A stretch of 64,000 nt of DNA from Tyzzerella sp. GTDB lineage: Bacteria > Bacillota > Clostridia > Lachnospirales > Lachnospiraceae. Positions 29,299 to 36,785 of the stretch are shown one piece after another; positions within the stretch are counted from its first letter, which is position 1, and each line of letters begins with the position of its first letter. The position numbers and the translations under genes were made by a program. The notes beneath the pieces were generated by a model. The model was not told where the DNA came from. It saw only the letters and a program-made list of their open reading frames with translations, and made no database searches. The stretch spans positions 1-64,000 of the forward strand of contig JAFTWA010000035.1 in the NCBI GenBank assembly GCA_017465565.1. The letters are read 5' to 3'.

Positions 29299-29457
29299 AT
29301 GTCAACGGAAGTAAATGTAGCTGCTATGTGTGGCAGTAGAGAAAAATATGAATTGTTTAAGGTGGAATGGGCGCACCTGTGTTACAAACTTAATCCATGT
29401 GAAACAAATAAACAGAGGTTAGACCAGGCACTTGCAGAGGTGAGAATAGAGGAGTAG
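29299..29457 (+). CDS. Small phage protein, unknown
   Basis: 52 residues, MSTEVNVAAMCGSREKYELF then a helix ending RIEE. Start after AAGGAGTAGATGGT, 5 nt after the preceding stop; the next gene starts 2 nt after its stop. No family recognised. Confidence 0.55.
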   Translation: MSTEVNVAAMCGSREKYELFKVEWAHLCYKLNPCETNKQRLDQALAEVRIEE

Positions 29458-29459
29458 AT

Positions 29460-29987
29460 ATGGCAAAAGCAGATAAGGATTACACGGTACGAATGCAGGG
29501 CTATGTTGCTGCATATGACTACGCAAAGAAGAATGGTCTGGAAGCATTGGAAAAAGATATTCGAATGAGAGGATTTCTTCGGATTCCAATAAATGTCAGC
29601 CAGAAGGAAGTCGATAATTTCAAACAGTTTCTTATCACGAATCTGTACAATACAGTTCTTACCGTTGTCTGTATGACATTGCACGACACGTTGGGATTTG
29701 GCAAGAAGCGTTTGCTGAGATTCAAAGCAAACTTTGACAAGCTGACAGAAGGTGTATTCGATTTTGATTATGCAGGACAGCATTATGTGACCTTAGAGGA
29801 TTATGCAGTGTATCTGAACGAGAAAGCAAATCTAGGTTTGGATGTTTCCAGAATCGCAGCTTGCCAGGAAGTGAGCACAACCGAAAAGGAATACAAGGAT
29901 ATGGCAGATGTGAAAGGGCTTATCAAGGCTTTAAGAGACGCAGGGTTTACAGATGCCAGCGAGTGGCTAGAAGGTAAGGTGGGATAA
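29460..29987 (+). CDS. Early phage protein, unknown
   Basis: 175 residues, ribosome site AGAGGAG. N-terminal MAKADKDYTVRMQGYVAAYD, helical throughout, no clear enzyme motif. A C-terminal segment (DVKGLIKALRDAGFTDASEW) looks like a helical-hairpin. Next gene begins directly after the stop. Confidence 0.65.
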   Translation: MAKADKDYTVRMQGYVAAYDYAKKNGLEALEKDIRMRGFLRIPINVSQKEVDNFKQFLITNLYNTVLTVVCMTLHDTLGFGKKRLLRFKANFDKLTEGVFDFDYAGQHYVTLEDYAVYLNEKANLGLDVSRIAACQEVSTTEKEYKDMADVKGLIKALRDAGFTDASEWLEGKVG

Positions 29988-30209
29988 ATGACAGAAAGAC
30001 AACAACAGATATATGACTTTATAGTCGCATACATACAAGAAAATCTCTACGCTCCTTCTGTTAGAGAGATAGGAGATGCAGTGGAGTTGTATTCTACATC
30101 AAGTGTATATGCTCACCTTAAAGCACTTGAAAAGAAAGGATACATAGAGGTAAAAGAGAACTCGCCTAGAGCGATTAAGGTTATTGGATACAAATTTGTA
30201 AAAGCATAG
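29988..30209 (+). CDS. LexA-like DNA-binding domain protein
   Basis: 73 residues forming only the LexA N-terminal winged helix (MTERQQQIYDFIVAYIQENL, APSVREIGDAV, STSSVYAHLKALEKKGYI). No S24 protease domain, so it cannot self-cleave. It may read or mimic host LexA sites. Starts at the base after the preceding stop. Confidence 0.85.
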   Translation: MTERQQQIYDFIVAYIQENLYAPSVREIGDAVELYSTSSVYAHLKALEKKGYIEVKENSPRAIKVIGYKFVKA

Positions 30210-30223
30210 AGAAAGGAGTCGGA

Positions 30224-30237
30224 ACTCTGGCCAGAGT
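30224..30237. repeat. Perfect 14-bp palindrome before the helicase-methyltransferase gene
   Basis: ACTCTGGCCAGAGT. It is flanked by GGAAC and GGTTCC and lies where a ribosome site would be expected. Could be a regulator site or an RNA hairpin; no data. Confidence 0.45.
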
Positions 30238-30263
30238 GAAGATGCATCGGTTCCTTTCGAGAA

Positions 30264-32771
30264 ATGGAATATTTAGAATTCTTAAAAACAAAGATTGAAA
30301 TAGCCACAGATAGTGGTTTTGTAGTTGATAGAGAGAAAATTAACAAAGCATTAAAACCACACCAGAAAGATGCTGTAGCGTGGGCGTTAAAAGGTGGAAG
30401 GAGAGCATTATTCGAGTCGTTCGGCCTTGGTAAGACGGTACAGGAATTAGAGTTCTGCAAGCAAGCCATAGACTACCAAGGCGGAAAAGCGCTTATTGTT
30501 CTTCCGCTAGGAGTAAAACAGGAATTTACACAGGACGCTGTGAATGTTCTTGGATATGAGAAACCTAGATACGTGCGCAATATGGCAGAGGTGTTGGAAG
30601 CAAAAGAAGAGATTCTTTTGACAAACTATGAAAGAGTACGTGACGGGGATATTGACCCAACGTATTTTACGGCAACATCGCTAGATGAAGCGAGCGTGCT
30701 TCGTAGTTTTGGAAGTAAGACATATCAGACTTTCATGGAAAAGTTTAAAGGTGTTCCTTATAAGTTGGTTGCAACAGCAACACCATCACCAAACAGATAT
30801 AAGGAGCTTATTCATTACGCAGGGTATTTAGAGGTGATGGACACAGGACAAGCTCTTACAAGATTCTTCCAAAGGGATTCTACTAAGGCTAACAACTTAA
30901 CACTTTATCCAAACATGGAAGATGAGTTCTGGTTATGGGTCAGTAGCTGGGCGTTATTCATTACAAAGCCTTCAGATCTGAATCCTGCATACTCTGATGA
31001 AGGATACGCGCTTCCACCATTGAAGGTAAATTGGCATGAATTACCGATATCTTACGGTGATGCGGAAGAGAAGAATGGACAGTTGGCATTGTTTAATGAA
31101 GCAGCTGCAGGGTTAAAAGAAGCAGCACAAGTAAAACGTGAGAGTATCAATCAACGCGTAGCAAAGATGAAAGAAATTGTGGACGCTTCTCAAAACGACC
31201 ATTTTGTATTATGGCATGACCTGGAAAGTGAACGACATGCGATTAAATCTGCGTTACCTGAGACAGTAGAGATATATGGCTCACAGGATTATGACGTTCG
31301 AGAGCAGAGAGTTATTGATTTCTCGCAAGGTAAGACAAGACTATTCGCTACTAAGAAATCATTATCTGGTTCAGGGTGTAATTTCCAAAGATATTGCCAC
31401 AGAGAGATATTCTTAGGTATCGATTACGAGTTTAATGATTTCATCCAAGCAATTCACAGATGTTACCGCTTCTTGCAGACAGAAGAGGTTGTGATTGACA
31501 TTATCTACATGGAAAATGAACGCGAGATTAAAAACGTACTCATTGACAAGTGGAAAAATCATAAACACATGGTGGATAAGATGGTTGAGATTGTGAAGAA
31601 ATATGGATTATCGTCTGCAGGCATGGAAAAACAATTAGAACGAAAGATGGGAGTAGAGACAGTGAAAGTAGAGGGTAAAAGATTTACGGCCGTACATGAT
31701 GATTGTGTGGAAGAAACAAGAAGGATGGCAGACAACAGCATTGATTTGATACACACCTCCATTCCATTCGGGAATCATTATGAATATTCAGCTAATTATA
31801 ACGACTTCGGACATAACGAAGATACTGATAGATTTTTTGAACAAATGAATTTTTTGACGCCAGAGCTTCTTAGAGTTCTTAAGCCTGGTAGAGTTGCAGC
31901 AATACACGTAAAAGACCGAGTGTTATTTGGGAACGTAACAGGCACAGGAATGCCAACAGTCGAACCATTCCATGCGCTTTGCATCAGCCACTACATGAAG
32001 CATGGTTTTCAGTATTTCGGAATGATTACCGTTGTAACAGACGTAGTAAGAGAAAATAACCAGACATATCGGCTTGGTTGGTCTGAACAATGTAAAGATG
32101 GTTCAAAGATGGGCGTGGGGTGTCCAGAATATATTCTTCTCTTCAGGAAATTACCTACGGACCGTTCTACTGCCTATGCAGATGTTCCAGTAGCAAAGAG
32201 CAAGGAAGAATATACAAGAGCACAATGGCAGATTGACGCGCATGGATATTGGAGAAGCTCAGGAGATAAACTTGTCAGCAAAGAGGAATTGAAAGAAATC
32301 TCTGTTGATAATCTGCAAGCGGTATACAGAAAGTACAGTCGCGAGAATGTATATGACTACAAAGAACATGTAGAGCTTGCAAAATCACTTGATGAGGATG
32401 GAAAACTCCCTGCAACATTCATGGTTGTTGCGCCTGGTAGCTGGAATGACTTGGAAGTATGGGATGATATTAACCGAATGCGTACGCTTAACACAAGTCA
32501 AGCACGAAGAAGACTACAGATGCATGTTTGTCCTTTGCAGATTGATATTGTGGAGAGAATTATCAATCGATATTCAAACGAGGGCGATTTAGTTCTGGAT
32601 CCTTTTGGTGGACTTATGACGGTTCCGTTAACGGCTGTAAAAATGAAAAGAAGGGGTTATGGAATTGAACTAAATCCAGACTATTTCCGCGATGGAGTTG
32701 GGTACCTGAAGGATGCTGAGGATGAGTTAGAGACTCCAACATTATTTGATTTTCTTGGAGGTGCAAACTAA
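30264..32771 (+). CDS. SNF2-type helicase fused to DNA methyltransferase
   Basis: 835 residues. N-terminal superfamily 2 helicase (KPHQKDAVAWALKGG, Walker A SFGLGKT, motif II LDEAS, ATATPSPNRY, and a C-terminal helicase half with QAIHRCYRF). From about residue 460 an N6/N4-methyltransferase: motif IV-like IHTSIPFGNHYEYS and motif I LVLDPFGGLMTVPLTAVK near residue 780, then GYGIELN. The catalytic tetrapeptide reads S-I-P-F, not S/D-P-P-Y/F. Probably protects phage DNA or remodels it. The start has only a weak ribosome site. Confidence 0.88.
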   Translation: MEYLEFLKTKIEIATDSGFVVDREKINKALKPHQKDAVAWALKGGRRALFESFGLGKTVQELEFCKQAIDYQGGKALIVLPLGVKQEFTQDAVNVLGYEKPRYVRNMAEVLEAKEEILLTNYERVRDGDIDPTYFTATSLDEASVLRSFGSKTYQTFMEKFKGVPYKLVATATPSPNRYKELIHYAGYLEVMDTGQALTRFFQRDSTKANNLTLYPNMEDEFWLWVSSWALFITKPSDLNPAYSDEGYALPPLKVNWHELPISYGDAEEKNGQLALFNEAAAGLKEAAQVKRESINQRVAKMKEIVDASQNDHFVLWHDLESERHAIKSALPETVEIYGSQDYDVREQRVIDFSQGKTRLFATKKSLSGSGCNFQRYCHREIFLGIDYEFNDFIQAIHRCYRFLQTEEVVIDIIYMENEREIKNVLIDKWKNHKHMVDKMVEIVKKYGLSSAGMEKQLERKMGVETVKVEGKRFTAVHDDCVEETRRMADNSIDLIHTSIPFGNHYEYSANYNDFGHNEDTDRFFEQMNFLTPELLRVLKPGRVAAIHVKDRVLFGNVTGTGMPTVEPFHALCISHYMKHGFQYFGMITVVTDVVRENNQTYRLGWSEQCKDGSKMGVGCPEYILLFRKLPTDRSTAYADVPVAKSKEEYTRAQWQIDAHGYWRSSGDKLVSKEELKEISVDNLQAVYRKYSRENVYDYKEHVELAKSLDEDGKLPATFMVVAPGSWNDLEVWDDINRMRTLNTSQARRRLQMHVCPLQIDIVERIINRYSNEGDLVLDPFGGLMTVPLTAVKMKRRGYGIELNPDYFRDGVGYLKDAEDELETPTLFDFLGGAN

Positions 32772-32917
32772 TGGAAACATTAACACTAGGAACATTATGG
32801 ATAACGATTTTACTACTGCAAATGTACATAGAGAGTCTACTTGAGATAGTCGCCACAGTGGTTGTAATTGGACTGGCTGTGATAGTCGGTTGTGTGATTT
32901 GTGAATGGAGTTGGTAA
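32771..32917 (+). CDS. Small single-pass membrane protein
   Basis: 48 residues, METLTLGTLWITILLLQMYI start; hydrophobic helix LEIVATVVVIGLAVIVGCVI. Its ATG shares a base with the previous stop (TAATG). Unknown function. Confidence 0.5.
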   Translation: METLTLGTLWITILLLQMYIESLLEIVATVVVIGLAVIVGCVICEWSW

Positions 32918-32920
32918 TTA

Positions 32921-33802
32921 GTGGACTTAGAACAAAAAGCAATAGAGCGAATAAGAACAGCTTCAGAAATGAGTCTCCACCATTATGGGAAACCTCTAGT
33001 TTGTACATACAGTGGGGGGAAGGATTCTGATGTAATGTTAGAACTCTTCAAGCGTTCAGGGATTCCATTTGAAGTACATAACAGTCATACAACAGCAGAT
33101 GCGCCACAGACGGTATATCACATTCGAGATACTTTCTATAAATTAGAACTTCAAGGAATTAAATGCACGATTGATTATCACATTCAGCCAGACGGCTCCA
33201 GAATTACAATGTGGAATTTAATTCCAAGAAAACTGATGCCACCGACTAGGCTAGTAAGATATTGTTGTTCTGAATTAAAAGAAACTGGCTGTCATAACAG
33301 AATGATTGCTACTGGTATTAGATGGGATGAGAGCACAAAACGTAAAAGCAGAGATAGTTTCGAAGTAATAGGAAAAACGAAAAAAAAGGGAATACGCATA
33401 TCAGATGAGAAGATGCTTCTGACTGATAATAACGATACTAGAAAACTTTTCGAACAATGTCAGTTAAAGGCAAAGACCGTAGTGAATCCCGTTATTGATT
33501 GGAAGAATTCTGATATCTGGGAGTATATCGAATCAGAGCGTATCTGTACGAACTGTCTTTACAAAATGGGTTATGACAGAGTCGGGTGTATTGGTTGTCC
33601 TGTGGCGAGTAAAGCAAGATGGAAAGAATTCGCTGATTTTCCAAAGTATAAACAGATGTATATACATGCCTTTGATCGAATGATTGAAGTTAGGAAGGCG
33701 AGAGGTAAAGAAACAACGTGGAAGAACGGAGAGGAAGTATTTTTTTATTGGATGGAAGATGAAAACATTCCAGGACAAATGACATTAGAGGATTTTTTAT
33801 AG
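32921..33802 (+). CDS. PAPS reductase/DndC-like PP-loop protein
   Basis: 293 residues, GTG start. PP-loop ATP-pyrophosphatase motif YSGGKDSDVMLELF near residue 30, substrate-site segment VRYCCSELKE and a cysteine-rich end (ICTNCLYKM, CIGCPVASK). Phage members of this family lack proven sulphate reduction and are candidates for nucleotide or DNA modification (DndC-like). Directly downstream of the helicase-methyltransferase, so a joint role in DNA modification is possible. Confidence 0.82.
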   Translation: MDLEQKAIERIRTASEMSLHHYGKPLVCTYSGGKDSDVMLELFKRSGIPFEVHNSHTTADAPQTVYHIRDTFYKLELQGIKCTIDYHIQPDGSRITMWNLIPRKLMPPTRLVRYCCSELKETGCHNRMIATGIRWDESTKRKSRDSFEVIGKTKKKGIRISDEKMLLTDNNDTRKLFEQCQLKAKTVVNPVIDWKNSDIWEYIESERICTNCLYKMGYDRVGCIGCPVASKARWKEFADFPKYKQMYIHAFDRMIEVRKARGKETTWKNGEEVFFYWMEDENIPGQMTLEDFL

Positions 33803-33837
33803 GAGTAACTGAGATTAGCATAAATGAACATTGACAA

Positions 33838-33866
33838 TTGAATATTGATGGTTGGAATGGTATAAT
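33838..33866 (+). promoter_or_regulatory. Extended -10 promoter of the DUF2971 gene
   Basis: TTGAAT (33838-33843), 17-nt spacer, TGG-TATAAT (33861-33866). It lies within the early operon but drives only the next gene, up to a strong terminator. Confidence 0.7.
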
Positions 33867-33896
33867 TTCTCATTAATACAAAAAAGGGGAAATAGA

Positions 33897-34628
33897 ATGA
33901 GTAATTGGAAGACTATTTTTGTAAAGATGATTTTTACAAGATTCGGAAGGTATATAGCACTTTTAATTTATGCAATAAAGCAGCCACCAACTCTTTTTCG
34001 TTATAGAGCAGGGAATGAAAACGATAAGGATTCTTTAATAAATAATTATATTTGGTTATCTAATATAACAGAAGTTAACGATGAATTTGAGGGCTTAAAT
34101 GAAATTAGATATAACAAAGTTAAACTGAATTATGATTTTTTGAGAGAAGAGTTGAAAAACAGAGTGGATAGCATAATAGAAGAAGTAAGAGAAAAGTTTT
34201 ACATTGCTTGTTTTACGGAAACAGAAACCAACGATGAAATGTGGAAAGAATATGCTAATAAGGGACAAGGGTATTGTGTGGAGTATTATTTCAGCGATTT
34301 CAAAGAATTTCTATTCCCTGTTATTTATACGCAAAGCAAATTGGTTGATATTGACGACTTTGATGATAACGAAATGAGAAGAAGCCTTATAACGAAATAT
34401 CAGAAGTGGTCCAAAGAGAATGAATGGAGAATTTTATGGCCATATGACGAAAAGAAGAAAAAAGGGAAGAAAATAGAACAGCCTAAGCCTAAAGCAATAT
34501 ATATGGGGAACAACATAAGTACAGACTTGTATCAGTTTCTTATGGATTATTGTAATGACAATTATATTGACTTATATCAGATGAAAGAAGATACAAATGG
34601 TAATCTGTATGCAGAAAGCATTTCATAA
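33897..34628 (+). CDS. DUF2971 family protein, probable lysogen-expressed cargo (moron)
   Basis: 243 residues from ATG 33897 (AAAGGGGAAATAG upstream). Motifs LFRYRAGNENDKDSLINNYI, WLSNITEVNDEFEG, FYIACFTETETNDEMW and YCVEYYF are hallmarks of DUF2971, whose function is unknown but which is often found in mobile and defence contexts. It carries its own promoter and terminator and is more A/T rich than its neighbours, as expected for a moron. A phage-resistance role is inference. Confidence 0.8.
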   Translation: MSNWKTIFVKMIFTRFGRYIALLIYAIKQPPTLFRYRAGNENDKDSLINNYIWLSNITEVNDEFEGLNEIRYNKVKLNYDFLREELKNRVDSIIEEVREKFYIACFTETETNDEMWKEYANKGQGYCVEYYFSDFKEFLFPVIYTQSKLVDIDDFDDNEMRRSLITKYQKWSKENEWRILWPYDEKKKKGKKIEQPKPKAIYMGNNISTDLYQFLMDYCNDNYIDLYQMKEDTNGNLYAESIS

Positions 34629-34634
34629 ATTTTT

Positions 34635-34667
34635 ACCAACCATCAATATTCGGTGGTTGGTTTTTTA
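34635..34667 (+). terminator. Intrinsic terminator of the DUF2971 gene
   Basis: ACCAACCA pairs with TGGTTGGT (8 bp), followed by TTTTTT. Confidence 0.9.
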
Positions 34668-34779
34668 TTGCCTAAATTTAGGAGGATAAGAAGCTGAAAA
34701 AGCAGATTGAAGATTCAATTAAAGTTGTAACAGCAGGTGGAGTAAATGAGTAAAGTAATACAAAAAGTAGGTGTAAACA

Positions 34780-34872
34780 ATGAGTAATATCGAATATTTA
34801 GAGCAAGAGCAAGAGAACGCGGAAAGGACTGCGCAGGCAGGGTATGAAGAGGAAGCAGGTGGGATTGAATGA
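34780..34872 (+). CDS. Possible 30-residue acidic phage peptide
   Basis: MSNIEYLEQEQENAERTAQA then GYEEEAGGIE, with AGTAGGTGTAAACA upstream and its stop overlapping the next start in ATGA. Two even shorter frames upstream (34694-34753 with CTG start and 34746-34787) are less likely. Confidence 0.4.
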   Translation: MSNIEYLEQEQENAERTAQAGYEEEAGGIE

Positions 34873-35309
34873 CAGTACAGGAAGCGATTGAAATAGTTAC
34901 AAATGCAGTGCAGACAGATAACATGACAGTTGAACAGGACAAGGCATTAGCAATCGTGCAAAAAGCCCTAGAAGAAGTCGAACAGTACAGAGCCTTGGGA
35001 ACTGTGGAAGAACTGAAAGAAGCAAGGGAAAAGCAACCAAAAACAGATTGGATTCCGTGTGAAGAGAGATTGCCACTTCCAAAAGGCAACGAACAAATGG
35101 TAGAAGTTGACGTAACGGTTGCAGGGGATGGGAGAAATGTAAGAGTGCCAGCATTTTATTTCTTTGCAACGTGCAATTTCCATGTGTATGGAATCGGTGG
35201 TGCAAAAATAAAAAATGTAATTGCGTGGATGCACAAGCCACAACCATACAAAGCAGACCATCTCGGTGAAGTCAACGGAATGGTGGAAGGTGGTGCAGAA
35301 CATGAGTGA
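34869..35309 (+). CDS. DUF551-containing phage protein
   Basis: 146 residues. Helical N-terminus (TVQEAIEIVTNAVQTDNMTV) and a C-terminal DUF551 unit: WIPCEERLPLPKGNEQ, a beta segment and VIAWMHKPQPY. DUF551 is common in phages and has no known activity. Overlaps both neighbours by a few bases. Confidence 0.75.
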   Translation: MTVQEAIEIVTNAVQTDNMTVEQDKALAIVQKALEEVEQYRALGTVEELKEAREKQPKTDWIPCEERLPLPKGNEQMVEVDVTVAGDGRNVRVPAFYFFATCNFHVYGIGGAKIKNVIAWMHKPQPYKADHLGEVNGMVEGGAEHE

Positions 35310-35604
35310 CTATCAAGGGTGTAATACTTGTAAACATACAAATGTTGATGCGAGAGAGTATCCGTGCAACGAATGCAAACACGCAGTTGCTACGCTAGAC
35401 CACTTCGAGCCAATGACCAACGCAGACCGCATCAGGAATATGACGGATGAGGAGTTGGCAGACATTCTGCTAATAGTTTCAAATTTCTTATGTAATCCGT
35501 CAAATGAATGCATTGAAGCAATTGCGAATAGGGGAGAGTGTCTTAAAAGTAAAGAATGTGCATTGAAATGGCTACAAGCAAAAGTAAAGGATGGTGTAGA
35601 ATGA
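35302..35604 (+). CDS. Cysteine-rich small phage protein
   Basis: 100 residues from ATG 35302; the frame is open further left inside the previous gene. MSDYQGCNTCKHTNVDAREY and PCNECKHAV suggest a zinc finger; second part MTNADRIRNMTDEELADIL is a helical pattern seen in many phage early proteins. Function unknown. Confidence 0.65.
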   Translation: MSDYQGCNTCKHTNVDAREYPCNECKHAVATLDHFEPMTNADRIRNMTDEELADILLIVSNFLCNPSNECIEAIANRGECLKSKECALKWLQAKVKDGVE

Positions 35605-35627
35605 GTGACAATATAAACATACGGTTT

Positions 35628-35789
35628 CTAATCTTCCTTTGCGCAGGTCTGTCTAGCCAATATAGCATTAATCATGTCAGATAAAGCAACTAAATCTGCA
35701 GCCAATATGGAAAGTTCTTCGTCTGAAAGACATTCAGACAATTTACAGGCAATTGTAGAAAGGAAATAAAGGTTAGTGCAGCCATTCAT
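35628..35789 (-). CDS. DUF6774-like small phage protein on the opposite strand
   Basis: 53 residues: MNGCTNLYFLSTIACKLSEC, LSDEELSILAADLVALSDMI, NAILARQTCAKED. This pattern (short IAC helix, then DEEL-LAA-hydrophobic helix) resembles DUF6774. TGAGG lies about 8 nt before its ATG on the minus strand. It is one of the very few leftward genes in the phage middle region. The overlapping plus-strand frame 35601-35684 is less convincing. Confidence 0.6.
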   Translation of the reverse strand: MNGCTNLYFLSTIACKLSECLSDEELSILAADLVALSDMINAILARQTCAKED

Positions 35790-35850
35790 AAAGAAACCTC
35801 AAAAAAGGATTTGATTTATGATATGCGAAAAGAAAGGAAAGGTGATACAA

Positions 35851-35982
35851 ATGAGCAACTGTAACAGAACACCAGAGGAGTACATCCAGCGTTACGCACG
35901 TGATTACTGCAATGGAGATACGGAAGCAGCTAAATCTCACGCTATCGTGAGAGAAGCAGAAAAGACGCTGGAGAAAGAGTGA
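35851..35982 (+). CDS. Small phage protein, unknown
   Basis: 43 residues, MSNCNRTPEEYIQRYARDYC with AGGAAAGGTGATACAA upstream. Helical, charged (AAKSHAIVREAEKTLEKE). Common small protein before the late regulator. Confidence 0.6.
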   Translation: MSNCNRTPEEYIQRYARDYCNGDTEAAKSHAIVREAEKTLEKE

Positions 35983-36209
35983 ATGCCGGTATTGAGTGTG
36001 CTGGATTATTTGGAGAGAAAGGGTGTGGTTTTATAACATCATACGAAATTGATATTAGACAACCTATTAGAAAAAAAGCATGGGAGTGGTTCAGAAGGCC
36101 ACCGTACCAGGTAAGAAGGGGTGATGCCAGTGGACAAGAAAATACTGGAAGAGTATATATACATGAAAGAGGAAATAAAGGATCTAAAGAAACGGATTTC
36201 AAAGGATAG
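35979..36209 (+). CDS. Doubtful reading frame overlapping the late regulator
   Basis: 76 codons with GTG start overlapping the previous stop (GTGA). The first 45 residues (NAGIECAGLFGEKGCGFITS, IRKKAWEWFRRPPYQVRR) look protein-like, but the end overlaps the late regulator by about 80 bp. It may be a real small gene or a decayed one. Confidence 0.3.
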   Translation: MNAGIECAGLFGEKGCGFITSYEIDIRQPIRKKAWEWFRRPPYQVRRGDASGQENTGRVYIHERGNKGSKETDFKG

Positions 36210-36594
36210 GGAGAAGTTAGCAATTTTAGAGAACATGGTTGTCACAGATTCCGTTACTTGTGGAAGGAAAGGTAGAAAGCCAATTCGAGTTGCAAAGGTC
36301 ACTGGCAGACCTGTAAGAGCAATTAATCAAAGGATGGCATTGATTAAGAGGCGTGTGGACAAGCTGGAGCGATTGGAACTGGAACTTGAGACAATGACGA
36401 ATCAGGTAGAAGAGTTTATCTCTACAATCGAGAAGAGTGAGCTTCGCACCATGTTCCGATTGTATTACATTGACGATTTGACATGGGTTCAAGTGGCGCA
36501 TCGAATGAATGCTATGTTCCCAAAACGAAGAATCAAATACACTGAAGACAACTGCTGGAGAAAAAATAAAAGATTTTTAGAAAATGTCGGGTAG
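36130..36594 (+). CDS. ArpU/RinA-like late transcription regulator
   Basis: 154 residues if started at GTG 36130 (GGGGTG upstream; ATG 36124 is an alternative). N-terminal coiled coil (DKKILEEYIYMKEEIKDLKK) and a C-terminal sigma-70 region-4-like HTH (ELRTMFRLYYIDDLTWVQVA). Proteins of this type sit at the early/late boundary and activate the packaging and structural genes. The next structural gene, terS, is 2.3 kb further on, beyond a cargo unit. Confidence 0.8.
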   Translation: MDKKILEEYIYMKEEIKDLKKRISKDREKLAILENMVVTDSVTCGRKGRKPIRVAKVTGRPVRAINQRMALIKRRVDKLERLELELETMTNQVEEFISTIEKSELRTMFRLYYIDDLTWVQVAHRMNAMFPKRRIKYTEDNCWRKNKRFLENVG

Positions 36595-36603
36595 TGTCGG
36601 GTA
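36585..36603. repeat. Direct repeat TGTCGGGTA x2
   Basis: TGTCGGGTA at 36585-36593 and 36595-36603, spanning the stop of the late regulator. Similar short GTCGGG repeats sit near this place in related phages as far as I recall; could be a packaging or regulator site. Confidence 0.45.
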
Positions 36604-36683
36604 AAAATGTGTTAATGTGTAAACTGAACTAAGTGGATAGTTCCATTTGGTTCTCCTTCAAAATTACAAATTAAACCCAGAAA

Positions 36684-36714
36684 GCGCATTACTTTAACAG
36701 GTAGTGCGTTTTTT
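36684..36714 (+). terminator. Terminator after the late regulator
   Basis: GCGCATTAC pairs with GTAGTGCG, followed by TTTTTTC. Confidence 0.75.
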
Positions 36715-36715
36715 C

Positions 36716-36744
36716 TTGCGATATGTCGAAAAATGGAATATTAT
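36716..36744 (+). promoter_or_regulatory. Promoter of the two-gene cargo unit
   Basis: TTGCGA (36716-36721), 17-nt spacer, TATTAT (36739-36744), right after the terminator and about 40 nt before the first start codon. Confidence 0.6.
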
Positions 36745-36785
36745 GGAAGTGGGTTTTAATGTAAGGTGTGGAGGAGGAAACAAAA

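Noticed and set aside
33831-33866. TTGACA at 33831 as -35 for the DUF2971 promoter
   Set aside because: The spacer to TATAAT would be 24 nt; TTGAAT at 33838 gives 17 nt and the -10 has an extended TG.
35601-35684. 27-codon plus-strand frame MSDNINIRFLIFLCAG
   Set aside because: It lies antisense to the better supported DUF6774-like gene and has no following coupling.
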